Source: a virus. From it: a stretch of 33,084 nucleotides of DNA. This document shows positions 12,534 to 21,609 of this stretch, in pieces (within the stretch, counting starts at the first letter, position 1; each line of letters opens with the position of its first letter). The stretch spans positions 1-33,084 of the IMG/VR virus record IMGVR_UViG_3300027494_000002; one strand, given 5' to 3'. Under the pieces are notes generated by a model. The model had not been told where the DNA came from and did not search any database. It saw only the letters and a program-made list of their open reading frames with translations. The position numbers were made by a program, and so were the translations under genes.

Positions 12534-12706
12534 CTATCCACTAAAGACCAAGCTTGCGAAACACCGTAAAGAACTACGCCACCTACGACAGGTTCAGCGG
12601 CTTTTACAAGATTGTGCGCGTCATCTTCAGCAACTCCAAGTCCTAACAAACCACCAGCGGCTAATGTGAGCAGGTGTCGAAGGATTGACCCAAGAAAGAA
12701 TGGCAT
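12518..12706 (-). CDS. Holin-like small membrane protein
   Basis: This 62-aa protein has two short hydrophobic segments (about 4-24, FLGSILRHLLTLAAGGLLGL, and 38-53, PVVGGVVLYGVSQAWSL) separated by a polar turn, and a basic tail DSKKKR. The plan matches class II holin-like proteins of the Pam3-gp28 type, which have a similar opening and end in a basic tail. AAAGGAG precedes ATG 12706. It overlaps the end of the Cys-rich secreted-protein gene and is the last gene of the late unit, where lysis genes are expected. Confidence 0.65.
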   Translation of the reverse strand: MPFFLGSILRHLLTLAAGGLLGLGVAEDDAHNLVKAAEPVVGGVVLYGVSQAWSLVDSKKKR

Positions 12707-13506
12707 AAGACTCCTTTGGTATAGTCATACAAACTACTATCGTATTTACAATCTCGCTTGCGAGGATCAATAAACGACCCGCGTATGCAATTCATCCACG
12801 GTTCCCAATAGTAGGATATATCACAGTGTCGATAACGCAGAGCGTACTTGTCAACGTTAATGTAGGAACCATCGATACCATCGAGATCCACTATACATGG
12901 CGCAGATAGTGTAGGATTAGTTCCATGCTTCTCACAGATATATTCTGGCAAACAGGCGGATCGCAAAGGATTATCCACAATGTTACAATCAGGCAAAGCA
13001 GCAGATACACGAGTGGCAAGTATTCTTCGAGCTTTTCCATCTAAATCACACTCAAGACACGGCGACACGTAACACTGCACATTGCCAGTCGCTCTTGTTA
13101 ATCTGTTTTTAAACCGACGTACTACACGATCATAACGACGCATAAATTGACGATTCTGCCTATGGATCTTGTTATTGGCTGAGTGAATCGTTTCCCCATG
13201 CAATAACTCATACTGCCCGCATCGCTTGTTTCGCATGCAAACCGAATTCATGAGATGCACTCTGATTACTTTCTGCTTACGGCTTCGTAAAAGCTCATCA
13301 GCGCATTTACATTCAGCACCAAACGTTTGCTCTAACCAACCAGTTATAATCGTCGGTTGACCGCGCCAGGTGCGTTTAACAGCATGACAATCCGTAGTAG
13401 GACTACACAGGCTAAGATAGCTAGCGCCTTGTGCTTTTGCTTCAAGCGTAAGTGCTAAAACGAACCATAATAGTAACGTCAATCGCACTACGCTTTGTAG
13501 GTTCAT
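12661..13506 (-). CDS. Secreted cysteine-rich protein in the lysis region
   Basis: This 281-aa protein has a signal peptide (LTLLLWFVLALTLEAKA, cleavage likely after residue 25). Around twenty cysteines in the mature chain, many as CxxC-like or isolated pairs, suggest disulphides formed in the periplasm. Recognisable stretches are KRTWRGQPTIITGWLEQTFG (about 44-63), VIRVHLMNSVCMRNKRCG (about 80-97) and ASAALP-like small-residue regions. No lysozyme, amidase or peptidase motif is seen. Its position between two membrane proteins suggests a role in lysis, possibly as the missing wall hydrolase, but this is inference. ATG overlaps the upstream stop (ATGA). Confidence 0.7.
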   Translation of the reverse strand: MNLQSVVRLTLLLWFVLALTLEAKAQGASYLSLCSPTTDCHAVKRTWRGQPTIITGWLEQTFGAECKCADELLRSRKQKVIRVHLMNSVCMRNKRCGQYELLHGETIHSANNKIHRQNRQFMRRYDRVVRRFKNRLTRATGNVQCYVSPCLECDLDGKARRILATRVSAALPDCNIVDNPLRSACLPEYICEKHGTNPTLSAPCIVDLDGIDGSYINVDKYALRYRHCDISYYWEPWMNCIRGSFIDPRKRDCKYDSSLYDYTKGVLCHSFLGQSFDTCSH

Positions 13507-13745
13507 CTCTCTAAAACCTTGTCCAGTTTTTTATCGATTCGATCCATTTGATTTTTTATGTGATTTAGCTCGGCTTGAATAATTTGTACTTCCATACTTA
13601 CGCGGTATTTGCTTTCTTCTAGTTCTCGCAAACTATTTTTCACCGCTCGGTAATCCATACCAACAATGGATATGACAATGCCAATGATTGCTTTAACGAC
13701 TAAATCCAGCCATGTTTTAAATTGTGTAAAATCTTGCTCTGTCAA
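13503..13745 (-). CDS. Membrane-anchored coiled-coil protein (holin or spanin-like), TTG start
   Basis: This 80-aa protein has one membrane segment at about residues 15-31 (VVKAIIGIVISIVGMD) followed by a charged coiled coil (SMEVQIIQAELNHIKNQMDR). The only upstream in-frame start is TTG at 13745, which overlaps the previous stop as TTGA. GGAGG lies nine bases before it, so the start is convincing. The form resembles XhlA-type haemolysin/holin helpers or inner-membrane spanins. Context places it in the lysis cassette. Confidence 0.65.
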   Translation of the reverse strand: MTEQDFTQFKTWLDLVVKAIIGIVISIVGMDYRAVKNSLRELEESKYRVSMEVQIIQAELNHIKNQMDRIDKKLDKVLER

Positions 13746-14161
13746 TGGACACGACCTCCGCCGTAAGCATCAATGATAATCAATGTTGCTTCTGGAGTGT
13801 CTCCCATTTTTTCCATGAACTGCAAAAAAGCAGAGCGGCTTGCAAGGACAGCAGATTCTTTGTCGACTTTACCGTATTGCATCCCAAGTAAGATACATCC
13901 ATGTGTATCCTTATGGGTATTGCCAGCGTGAATCAGGATGTGTTCTCGATTTGGAACATCGCACACCTTGTACACAATACCGAACCGTGGACTTTTGTGT
14001 CGGATTACTTTGTATCTACCTTGCGGAATACAACTAATGTTGGTTTCATTGTCTCGCCACGCATCTTCTAATGTTACAAACTCAGGCGCGTCTTCAATAC
14101 AAAGCACACCAAACGTAGCGCCGTTGTGCTCTGTAACTCTGACTAGCCTTAATTGTTTCAT
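13742..14161 (-). CDS. DUF5675-like protein, possible lysis enzyme
   Basis: This 139-aa protein looks like the DUF5675 family: LCIEDAPEFVTLEDAWRDNE (about 20-39), IPQGRYKVIRHKSPRFG (about 45-61), ILIHAGNTHKDTHGCILLG (about 75-93). The IHxGN...THGCI stretch, with two His and a Cys, resembles the active-site loop HxxN..SxGCI of L,D-transpeptidase-like or related wall enzymes. It is placed beside membrane and secreted proteins, as an endolysin would be. The family has no settled function, so the lytic role is inference. There is no signal peptide. ATG overlaps the chaperone gene stop (ATGA). Confidence 0.7.
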   Translation of the reverse strand: MKQLRLVRVTEHNGATFGVLCIEDAPEFVTLEDAWRDNETNISCIPQGRYKVIRHKSPRFGIVYKVCDVPNREHILIHAGNTHKDTHGCILLGMQYGKVDKESAVLASRSAFLQFMEKMGDTPEATLIIIDAYGGGRVH

Positions 14162-14403
14162 GCTGGTCGAACAGGAAATACAATCTCTTTTACTGGGGTG
14201 CCTTGGTTCAACATGTCTCGCAACTCTTGCCTATATAAAGCCCAAGACCATTTGTTATCGCCAGTCCCAGGCGCATCCGGCAACTGGGTGTAATCAGTAA
14301 CAGCTAATTCTGCGTTTCGCCATTCTCTGATACGGGAAAGCAAAACGGAATCAGAAGGCTCTGGAGCAACATCGAGGACAGAAACAAAATCTTGCCAGTT
14401 CAT
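14158..14403 (-). CDS. Tail fibre assembly chaperone-like protein
   Basis: This 81-aa protein has an IREWRNAELAVTDYTQLPDA stretch (about 25-44), WALYRQELRDML (about 54-65) and VFPVRP at the end. This is the pattern of phage tail assembly chaperone proteins (DUF4376/Phage_tail_APC type), which help fold or attach tail fibres. It lies one base after the tail-fibre gene. It probably acts on that fibre and is not in the virion. Confidence 0.8.
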   Translation of the reverse strand: MNWQDFVSVLDVAPEPSDSVLLSRIREWRNAELAVTDYTQLPDAPGTGDNKWSWALYRQELRDMLNQGTPVKEIVFPVRPA

Positions 14404-14404
14404 A

Positions 14405-15334
14405 TTATATCTCGTAGCTGATATTAAAAGTTATTGCGTCATTGTTGGCGAGAGCAAAGCTTGGCGAACCACCGACAAAGTTTGTCGTGCTAGTTGTCGT
14501 AGCAAAAACAACATATGAAGAGGCAACGGCGTCAAAAAATGCGGCAGATATTAAGTAGGTGGTAACGGCAGCGCGATAAATAGAAGCACTACCTACATTC
14601 CTATAAACAGCTGAACTAGAGCTAATTGGCAAGCTAACTTGGATCACACTACCAGCGCCGCCGGCAGCTGTTAAAGTTACGCTCACTTGTACATGACAGG
14701 TATTTCCATCAATGCGGTATTTTGCATATCCTACAGTTTTAGCAACTGCTGAGCCTTGAGTTATTGTTGGTGTGTAAGAAATCCAATTGCGATTAGGCTC
14801 CAACAGAACAAACTGAGTGCCATCATAAATTACTTCATAAATGTAATTGACCAAAATTTGGTCGGAACGCAAAGCAGCGTTGGTCGCGATATCAAAGATG
14901 TTTTTAGGACCAGCTATACCGTTGATTTGCAACGTGGTAGCGCCTGTATTTGTAAATCCAGCTTTGAACCTAAACTTTTGCCCAGCGGTATATGCAGTAA
15001 TTGCCGGTGTCGCGTTCGCTGTTTGAGCATTAGCACTTCCGCTGGTCGTGCTTAACCAAATAAATGATCCGTCTTGCACTTGAGCTACTGTTGGCGCATC
15101 TGTTCGTGCCGTTGCAGAAGCAACGTTAACAACGCGATTAGTGCTTCCAAGGTTAAGGTTGCCAGTCATGGCATTTTGACCATCTTTCGCAAGACAGTTG
15201 TTAATGCCACTCGCAAAGTCATTGTCTTGCGTATCGTGACGTCCTGCCTCAATACCAATGCCTAAAGATGCGTCCCCAGTCCAACCGCCTGTTGCGCTGT
15301 TACCCTTTGTGTACGTTCCGCCGCTCCAACCCAT
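14405..15334 (-). CDS. Tail fibre / receptor-binding protein
   Basis: This 309-aa protein opens MGWSGGTYTKGNSATGGWTG, then GIGIEAGRHDTQDNDFASGI and LAKDGQNAMTGNLNLGSTNR. This is the typical N-terminal attachment and repeat region of podophage tail fibres, where GQNAMTGNLNLG is a recurrent motif. The middle (about 90-180) has strand-rich TTLQINGIAGPKNIFD. The C-terminal 110 residues are Ser/Thr/Ala-rich beta structure that likely forms the receptor-binding trimer. AGAGGA precedes the ATG. Followed by its chaperone gene. Confidence 0.85.
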   Translation of the reverse strand: MGWSGGTYTKGNSATGGWTGDASLGIGIEAGRHDTQDNDFASGINNCLAKDGQNAMTGNLNLGSTNRVVNVASATARTDAPTVAQVQDGSFIWLSTTSGSANAQTANATPAITAYTAGQKFRFKAGFTNTGATTLQINGIAGPKNIFDIATNAALRSDQILVNYIYEVIYDGTQFVLLEPNRNWISYTPTITQGSAVAKTVGYAKYRIDGNTCHVQVSVTLTAAGGAGSVIQVSLPISSSSAVYRNVGSASIYRAAVTTYLISAAFFDAVASSYVVFATTTSTTNFVGGSPSFALANNDAITFNISYEI

Positions 15335-15341
15335 ATATCCT

Positions 15342-17930
15342 CTACACTAAACTTGTAACTTTATTGACGTAATCTTCTGTTTCTTGTGGGACAGTCGTAT
15401 ATTTTAAGATGTTTTCCCACGTAGCTTTTTGGCCTTTTGATTCAACCTTTGCTTTTGCTTTGCTCAAGTTGCCTGGACCCCAATTGTAAGCAGCAAGTGC
15501 AAGTTTAATATCGCCAAACTGCTTCTTCATCTGATCAAAGTAACGTGTGCCACCCTCTATGTTTTGCACAGGATCTGTTGGATCAATTCCAAGATCCTTT
15601 GCTGTTGCAGGCATAAGCTGCATCAATCCTTGCGCACCTTTACTGCTAACAGCTTTTGGCTTGCCAGAGGATTCCGTTTTAATGATCGCTTGAATGATTG
15701 GTGGCTGCTCTGCAATCAATGCGCTGATGTTTTGCTTGGAAAATTTAGTCGGTGTTTCTGAGCCCGATGACTTAACTTCTTTTTTACTACTGACTTCATA
15801 GCTATTAATTTGATTGAATAAGTCATCAATTTCCGGAGTAGTGCCAATAGCGGTAGCAGCACCAGTAACGCCAAGTAATTTAGGCTTGTTACTTTTTTTG
15901 GCTTCTTCGATTGCCTTGAAAGCTGTGGCCGGCTCTCTTCCAGCTGTAGTGCCAATCACAGCACCCGCTTTCTCGCCAGTCGCTCTGGCAGCACGTAAGC
16001 CTTCAGCCAATTTACTAACTCGCCCGATTGTTTCTAGTCCCTGTTCAGGTGCCGAAAATAACAACTTCGCGTAGTTTTCATAAAACTCTGGATTACGACC
16101 GCCGCCTAAAGCCTTTTGCAACATTTTGCCACCCTCATTAATAGGGTCTTTTGCAAACTTCATTGCTTTTTGTATAGCGGACAAACTTTCGGCTACAGCT
16201 TGTTCCCGTTGCAGTAAAGGTGCCGTCGGAGAACCAGCAAAATACTCTCTTTGCCCTTTAAGAATTGTTTGTTCTACGGTCAATGGCTCAATAACAGCAT
16301 CATACTTATCGCCAAGAGCGGCTTTTAATTTGTCTTTGAGAGCGGGAGAACCAATAATTTTGTTTATAGGATTACGCTCATCCGGTGCAATTTCTACAGC
16401 ACGTTGCAAATACGACCGTACACCAGATTCCCACTCCTCAAGCTTCCCAGCAGCACTAAAATCATCACGCAAGCTTGCGATTGTATCAGCGTCCAATGCA
16501 AAAACTTTTCCGATGGTCCCGGGCTTGTCAGGACTTACATTAGCAAGAAATCCAATTTTGCTTTGCTCCTTCGCTGTTAAACCTTTAGACATTTGAGCAA
16601 AAATGTTTGTTGCTTGCTCGTACTCAGAAGATTCTGATTTGATTGCTTTCATTAACTCAGAGCGAGCGTCTTTAATTTTACCAGCCGTAAATTTGTTTTT
16701 AACGGCTTGAGCCTTACCACTTAAATATTGTTGCGCCTGATGCAGCACCTCAATGCTTGTATCGGGTAATTGCACTAATTCTGGTAACTCTTTACGAACA
16801 GCTTTAATTGCTTCTTGAATGCGAGGGTTTTCAGCAATCAACCTAACACTATTTGGATCTACGAGTTCTGGTGTTTTTTCAAAAGCAGCTTCATACAAGC
16901 CGCGTGTTGCTTCTTTACGAGCTATTCCTAAATCATCAAGTAATGTTTTGGCACCCTGTACAAGTTTGTTAGCACCGGCTGTGACATTCCGTTGAGGATT
17001 AATAACATCCAGACTTTGTGTGATACGGTTGGTTGCTTCTAGTGCCCTTTGCTCAATAGCGGTTTTTGCAATCTCTACACTAGCTGGATAGTTTGCAATA
17101 AATTTAGCTTCTTGAAACAAACTTGGGGATTGAACAGCTTCCGGAATAAAGACAGGCTTCCCAAGTTCCCCAGCTCTCATTAAAGCTATTTCTGCATCTT
17201 TGACCGTTCCTGGTTGAGTCTGCGAAAGAATTTTAGCTAGTTGAAATTCTTCAGGTGTGTATTGAGCTTTGCCACCCAATCCAATAGCACCGCGCTCGCC
17301 TTGTAATGTCGCTGTGTAGAACGGTTGAGTCAAATATTCAGACAAAGATTGACCAACCTTGCCCAGCACTGCACCGGCACCAGCACCAAAACCAGCACCT
17401 AAAACACCGCCGGCAACTCTCTCTTCTGGCGCTGCTTTGCCAGCTCCAACTAATCCACCCTGTACCGCGCCAATGCCAGCCAATTGAGCGACTGTTGGGG
17501 CAGTCTTGCCCGTTGCACCTAATAATAGACGTGATGCTAATCCTGGTGCGGTAACGCCAGCACCCAACAAGGCGGGAGCTAAACTACTTATAACCTCAGT
17601 ACCTAAGGCAGTTTTTGGCGCATTGGCAATTACTTGTTCTCGCATTCTAGCTTCATCAGCTAACTCTTGCTCGTAGGATTGCCCTCCAGTCAAACTTCGT
17701 AATTTAGCGGCTGCTTCATCTGCAAAGCTGAAACTTAATCCTTGAGAAACACCACTTAAAGCCGCAGCAAGTTGATCGTATCTGTTAACCTTTGCTTGCG
17801 CTTCTTGTGTTGCTTGTTTAGCAGCTTGTACGTTTGCTAATTGAGCTTGAATAGCTGGCGATTCGTCTATCGCGGTAGACGGTATTGAGTAAGACTGAAT
17901 TTGTTGAAACAACTCCTGTTCTGTTGCCAT
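15342..17930 (-). CDS. Internal virion (ejection) protein with C-terminal lytic transglycosylase
   Basis: This 862-aa virion protein carries an SLT domain at its C-terminus. IIKTESSGKPKAVSSKGAQG gives the catalytic Glu at about residue 753. LMQLMPATAKDLGI and LALAAYNWGPGNL follow, all intact. The N-terminal region has long Ala/Gly/Leu-rich segments (about 100-200) able to cross membranes, and the middle is helical. Such proteins are ejected with the DNA and cut a small hole in peptidoglycan during entry, as with T7 gp16. The start forms TAATG with the preceding ejection-protein gene. Confidence 0.93.
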   Translation of the reverse strand: MATEQELFQQIQSYSIPSTAIDESPAIQAQLANVQAAKQATQEAQAKVNRYDQLAAALSGVSQGLSFSFADEAAAKLRSLTGGQSYEQELADEARMREQVIANAPKTALGTEVISSLAPALLGAGVTAPGLASRLLLGATGKTAPTVAQLAGIGAVQGGLVGAGKAAPEERVAGGVLGAGFGAGAGAVLGKVGQSLSEYLTQPFYTATLQGERGAIGLGGKAQYTPEEFQLAKILSQTQPGTVKDAEIALMRAGELGKPVFIPEAVQSPSLFQEAKFIANYPASVEIAKTAIEQRALEATNRITQSLDVINPQRNVTAGANKLVQGAKTLLDDLGIARKEATRGLYEAAFEKTPELVDPNSVRLIAENPRIQEAIKAVRKELPELVQLPDTSIEVLHQAQQYLSGKAQAVKNKFTAGKIKDARSELMKAIKSESSEYEQATNIFAQMSKGLTAKEQSKIGFLANVSPDKPGTIGKVFALDADTIASLRDDFSAAGKLEEWESGVRSYLQRAVEIAPDERNPINKIIGSPALKDKLKAALGDKYDAVIEPLTVEQTILKGQREYFAGSPTAPLLQREQAVAESLSAIQKAMKFAKDPINEGGKMLQKALGGGRNPEFYENYAKLLFSAPEQGLETIGRVSKLAEGLRAARATGEKAGAVIGTTAGREPATAFKAIEEAKKSNKPKLLGVTGAATAIGTTPEIDDLFNQINSYEVSSKKEVKSSGSETPTKFSKQNISALIAEQPPIIQAIIKTESSGKPKAVSSKGAQGLMQLMPATAKDLGIDPTDPVQNIEGGTRYFDQMKKQFGDIKLALAAYNWGPGNLSKAKAKVESKGQKATWENILKYTTVPQETEDYVNKVTSLV

Positions 17931-19138
17931 TACGGAGCCTTATAAATATCAGCCGCACGTTGTTTAAGTTCCGCAATTTTAGCAGGATCAGTTGTTCCTT
18001 TCATTTCTTGTAGGATGTTGTTGAGTAAGTCCTGCTTGGATGTTGTTGTATCTTTGCTTGTAATGCTTTCCCAAGTTGGCGCATCTCCAAGATACGAAAT
18101 TGCTTTGCTTGGCAAATTTCGTTCTTTAGCTAACCCTTCATAGTAATCTTTTGTTACTTTGTAACGGTCTGCTTGTGTGCTGTATGCTCTTTCAGCAATA
18201 CGAAGAATGCCTTGACGTGTTGGTTCAGACAATCCACCTTCGCCAGCAAACGCTCTTGAAAGTTCACCCTTTAGTTGGTCGGGAATACTTTGACTCGCCA
18301 TGATAGCGGCTTGCTCGCCTTCACGAACAGCCATTCCAGGTTCAATGAGTTGCACAGCTCTTCGTACTAACTCTTGAGTAGCAACTGAACTTGGGTCTTT
18401 AACAGCTTGGGTAACCACCTTTGCCGCAGTATCAATCAATGAGTAATTTTTTACTTCTGGTAAGGCAGAAAATTCTTTGCGAAGCGCATCAACTTGTTCT
18501 TGTTTTTTAACTTCTGCTTCTTGTTTGAATTTTAACGCCTCTCGCTCTGGCTTTGTCAAATATTCATAAGTTTCAGGTTTACTTAATATATCAGTTGCTC
18601 CGCTTGGCATTGCTGTTCCAACTGATGGAGCAGTTTGAGCTAAAATAGTAGCTCGTCTTGCGCTCCTTTGTTTGTCCATTTCGGCAAGAGCTGGAAGAGA
18701 TACCCCAAGTTCTTGCGCTCGTTTAATGTCAACCTCAAATGGTGCTTCTGCTTGCTTCTGTTGTCGCAAAGCATTTACTAATCGTTCTTGAGCAAGTAAC
18801 TGAGTATTAACACCCAAAAGTTTGTTTTGCATCATAGCGTCTGGTGCGCTCTCTATAATGCTCAGACGTTCCTGTGGAGTCGTTGCGCCTAGTAAAGAGG
18901 TGCCAAGCCGCGCTGCTTGCAGAGATTGCTCAGCCGCTTCTTGGCGAGCCTGATAACCAAGGAGAGAGGTCAAAAGGGTACTACCTAATGCAATACCTAA
19001 TGCTTGACCAGTGCTGCCGTAAGGATTAATCAGATTTGGGGCGCTAGTAGCTAATGCGCCGGCAGCTGTGCCCCACGGCGTTTCCATAGGGTTATATTGC
19101 AATCCACTTAGAGCACCGTATAAATCTTCGCCAGCCAT
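17930..19138 (-). CDS. Internal virion (ejection) protein
   Basis: This 402-aa helical, Gln/Ala-rich protein carries a hydrophobic stretch near residues 45-62 (ALGIALGSTLLTSLLGY). A more conserved-looking segment lies about 255-330 (ELVRRAVQLIEPGMAVREGE, GGLSEPTRQGILRIAERAYS). These are typical of core/ejection proteins grouped beside the transglycosylase in podophages. AGGA lies six bases before ATG 19138. It is probably delivered into the cell as part of a channel; specific assembly role unknown. Confidence 0.75.
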   Translation of the reverse strand: MAGEDLYGALSGLQYNPMETPWGTAAGALATSAPNLINPYGSTGQALGIALGSTLLTSLLGYQARQEAAEQSLQAARLGTSLLGATTPQERLSIIESAPDAMMQNKLLGVNTQLLAQERLVNALRQQKQAEAPFEVDIKRAQELGVSLPALAEMDKQRSARRATILAQTAPSVGTAMPSGATDILSKPETYEYLTKPEREALKFKQEAEVKKQEQVDALRKEFSALPEVKNYSLIDTAAKVVTQAVKDPSSVATQELVRRAVQLIEPGMAVREGEQAAIMASQSIPDQLKGELSRAFAGEGGLSEPTRQGILRIAERAYSTQADRYKVTKDYYEGLAKERNLPSKAISYLGDAPTWESITSKDTTTSKQDLLNNILQEMKGTTDPAKIAELKQRAADIYKAP

Positions 19139-19141
19139 TTT

Positions 19142-20047
19142 TTATCCTATTTTCTGCCCTACCCTCATCCCGACACCTTGCAAGAATCCTTGCGCGCCAG
19201 CAGCCCACGGATTAACTTGTGGTTGCTGTTGCGCGTATCCCTGTCCTAAAGAACCAAGCGCGTATTGAGCATAATAATCTGGTTGCTGTCCGCCACCGCC
19301 GCCGCCTCGTGGGGTCTTGGCAATTTGCTCAAGAGCATATTTTTGTTGTTGTGCAGCAAGTGCTTTTTGTTGCTCAAATTGAGTCTGTTGTTGTTGTCCA
19401 GCAAACTGTTGTTGCTGTTGAAGAGTGTATGGATCCATGTACTGCCCAGCCACTTGACCTGGTAACAACGCTGTTCCGGTAGCTTGACCATATATTTGCT
19501 GTTGTACGCCCTGTGCTGCGCTTTCAGCCGCACTCAAAGCTTCTTGCCGTGCAAGGTCTTGACGCTGTGTATTTTGCTTCATAAGTGCTTGAGCCGCAGG
19601 GCTATTTGGATCAAGTCCACGCTCTGCAATCTGTCGCTGTGTATCTATATTTTGACGCTCAAATTCTTCAGCATTTCGTCGTTCAAACTGACCAAGGATA
19701 TTTTGCCTAGCTCGATCCATTTCGGCTGAATAAATTGGCTCATATTGTGTTTGAAATGTTCGTGGGTCAAATTGTTGTGCGTACCCAGCCATTTTTTCAA
19801 ATACATTACCGGACGTTTCCGCTACTCGTTCACCTTGAGTCGGTGAGGGTGTAGGTGCAGGAGTTTCAGTTGTTGCAGCACCAAATTTTTTAATCTGTCC
19901 TTGTAGTTTTCTGATTTCAGGATCGTTAGGACGTACACGCTTTAAATAATCCACGCGTCGTTGTGTGCGAGCAGCATCAAAAGGAGCAGCATTCTTTGTG
20001 CCTGGATCCTTTGAAAGTGCGCCTTTGCTTGAGGTTTTTTTAGCCAT
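19142..20047 (-). CDS. Gln-rich internal virion protein
   Basis: This 301-aa protein has a basic N-terminus (AKKTSSKGALSKDPGTK), helical middle (EMDRARQNILGQFERRNAEE) and long glutamine runs around residues 205-245 (LQQQQQFAGQQQQTQFEQQK). A six-glycine run follows (RGGGGGGQQ), then a Gly/Gln-rich hydrophobic end. The Lys/Ser/Gly N-terminal motif (KGALSKDP) recurs in the 207-aa protein upstream (KGALTKSP), suggesting related virion roles. It is probably one of the ejection proteins. Confidence 0.7.
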   Translation of the reverse strand: MAKKTSSKGALSKDPGTKNAAPFDAARTQRRVDYLKRVRPNDPEIRKLQGQIKKFGAATTETPAPTPSPTQGERVAETSGNVFEKMAGYAQQFDPRTFQTQYEPIYSAEMDRARQNILGQFERRNAEEFERQNIDTQRQIAERGLDPNSPAAQALMKQNTQRQDLARQEALSAAESAAQGVQQQIYGQATGTALLPGQVAGQYMDPYTLQQQQQFAGQQQQTQFEQQKALAAQQQKYALEQIAKTPRGGGGGGQQPDYYAQYALGSLGQGYAQQQPQVNPWAAGAQGFLQGVGMRVGQKIG

Positions 20048-20049
20048 AA

Positions 20050-21609
20050 TTATACCTGTCCACCCATGTCGAATCGTATTTCAAAGCCTAGTATTTGCAA
20101 AGTTGAGTTTTTTATAGACCCACCAAATCGAACGGCAGCACAATGGCCCTGCCCTTTTGCCGCAAACCTATCAAACACATATTCTAAGTCGGCAGACCAA
20201 GGACTGCCCCATGGTGTGTACGTCGGACTCCCTCCAGTGCTACCCCACGGCGTAAAAGTGCCTGATGGAGTTACTACGCTTGCGACTGTCTGCGCTCGTT
20301 TGAAATCGACATCTAATCCAAGCGACAAGGTAATGCCGCGTTTCGTCCGCATTAACGGTCGAATATCCTTAAAGGCTTTGTAGTTTCCACGCGAGTTATA
20401 GAAGCTAAAAGCTGTTCTGCCGCTGAACATAATACTTTGGCTGGAAGTAGTTGTGGTCGCATCGGCCTGACCTGTTTCGCCTTTCCATACAATGCCCATC
20501 GAAGATCCGTAGTAGGGCAGATTATTGAACACACAACTAGATAGACTATGGTTATCATCAAACAGCTGAAAAAGTGTCCAACCTTTCGTGTCGATACTGT
20601 AAACTAAAAACTTACAGCCTGAACCCGATACAGGAACAGAGATGTAAACCCTACGTCCTTGCGGCCAAAAAAACCCAGTCCACTCATGATCAAAAGGTGT
20701 GGTGGTTGCATACTCTGTTATCAGAGGGTTAATTTTAGCACTTACCAGATTGAGAGCTGCTTCTGGATCAGATTGAATTAACCCAGATAATGGCACAATT
20801 CCTTGAGCAGTTAATGCCCACACATCATTGTTGTATCGAACAAATGCCCGATAACCGAGCGGCTTACCAATGTAGTATCGACCTACTAATCCCCAAGTTG
20901 TAGGGTCTCCAGCGTAGTTACCACTATAGAAAACAACTTCGCCTTCTGAGCTACACGCATAAAAGTAATCCTGCGAGGCAACGTTAGTGCTTTGACTAAA
21001 ACTTCCGATACCTACAAGAAAACCACCGCGATTAAAAACATATTGGAAATCAAACGAAGTCAGAGCTGGTGTACCACCAGTGCCAGTTACTTGCAGACCG
21101 CCATACCAAACCTTTGCAGTTCCAGCCTCAACGAAATAAAGCCGTTCTTTATGAGCTGTGACGTTTATTAAACTGGTCATCGATGAAGGACCAGTAAACG
21201 TGGTAGTGCTTACCGTACCTGTGCCTGTATAAACTAACGGTGCATCCGCTCCGTTACAAAGATAAAGCTTATTAGAATAAATAACGGATTGCCAATCACC
21301 AGTTGAGATCGTGGCCGCTCCCGTAATGTCTGTAGATATGCCGGAAGAGCTAATCGAATATAGCTTGGAAGATGTACCAACAATTAATTGTGTTGTGCCG
21401 TCCGCTAAATTAAGCGGTGCCATAAATTTAATGGCAGAACTCGACAAAGTATCTGCAAACTCTGCATATCCTAATCGGACAGTTGGCGCGCCGGCTCCAG
21501 GGAACACGTTAACAAGTTCCAAGGCGTAAGCTGGGTCCATGTTATCAACTGGACTTACCAGATCCAACCCGCCATAAGGCGGTGACATTGTGAAACCTTC
21601 AAAAGCCAT
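20050..21609 (-). CDS. Tail nozzle/hub protein, beta-propeller-like
   Basis: This 519-aa strand-rich protein begins with GGLDLVSPVDNMDPAYALEL and PGAGAPTVRLGYAEF. Short repeating strand motifs follow (SKLYSISS, NKLYLCNGADAPLVYTG, ERLYFVEAGTAKVWYGG, DVWALTAQGIVPLSG). This pattern suits the beta-propeller tail-hub proteins of podophages such as P22 gp10 or T7 gp12. Location between adaptor and ejection genes fits a short-tail tube or nozzle. TAATG overlap with the gene before it. Confidence 0.75.
   Translation of the reverse strand: MAFEGFTMSPPYGGLDLVSPVDNMDPAYALELVNVFPGAGAPTVRLGYAEFADTLSSSAIKFMAPLNLADGTTQLIVGTSSKLYSISSSGISTDITGAATISTGDWQSVIYSNKLYLCNGADAPLVYTGTGTVSTTTFTGPSSMTSLINVTAHKERLYFVEAGTAKVWYGGLQVTGTGGTPALTSFDFQYVFNRGGFLVGIGSFSQSTNVASQDYFYACSSEGEVVFYSGNYAGDPTTWGLVGRYYIGKPLGYRAFVRYNNDVWALTAQGIVPLSGLIQSDPEAALNLVSAKINPLITEYATTTPFDHEWTGFFWPQGRRVYISVPVSGSGCKFLVYSIDTKGWTLFQLFDDNHSLSSCVFNNLPYYGSSMGIVWKGETGQADATTTTSSQSIMFSGRTAFSFYNSRGNYKAFKDIRPLMRTKRGITLSLGLDVDFKRAQTVASVVTPSGTFTPWGSTGGSPTYTPWGSPWSADLEYVFDRFAAKGQGHCAAVRFGGSIKNSTLQILGFEIRFDMGGQV

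Noticed and set aside
14405-15334. Diversity-generating retroelement target in the tail fibre
   Set aside because: No reverse transcriptase and no template-repeat copy of the fibre end were seen.
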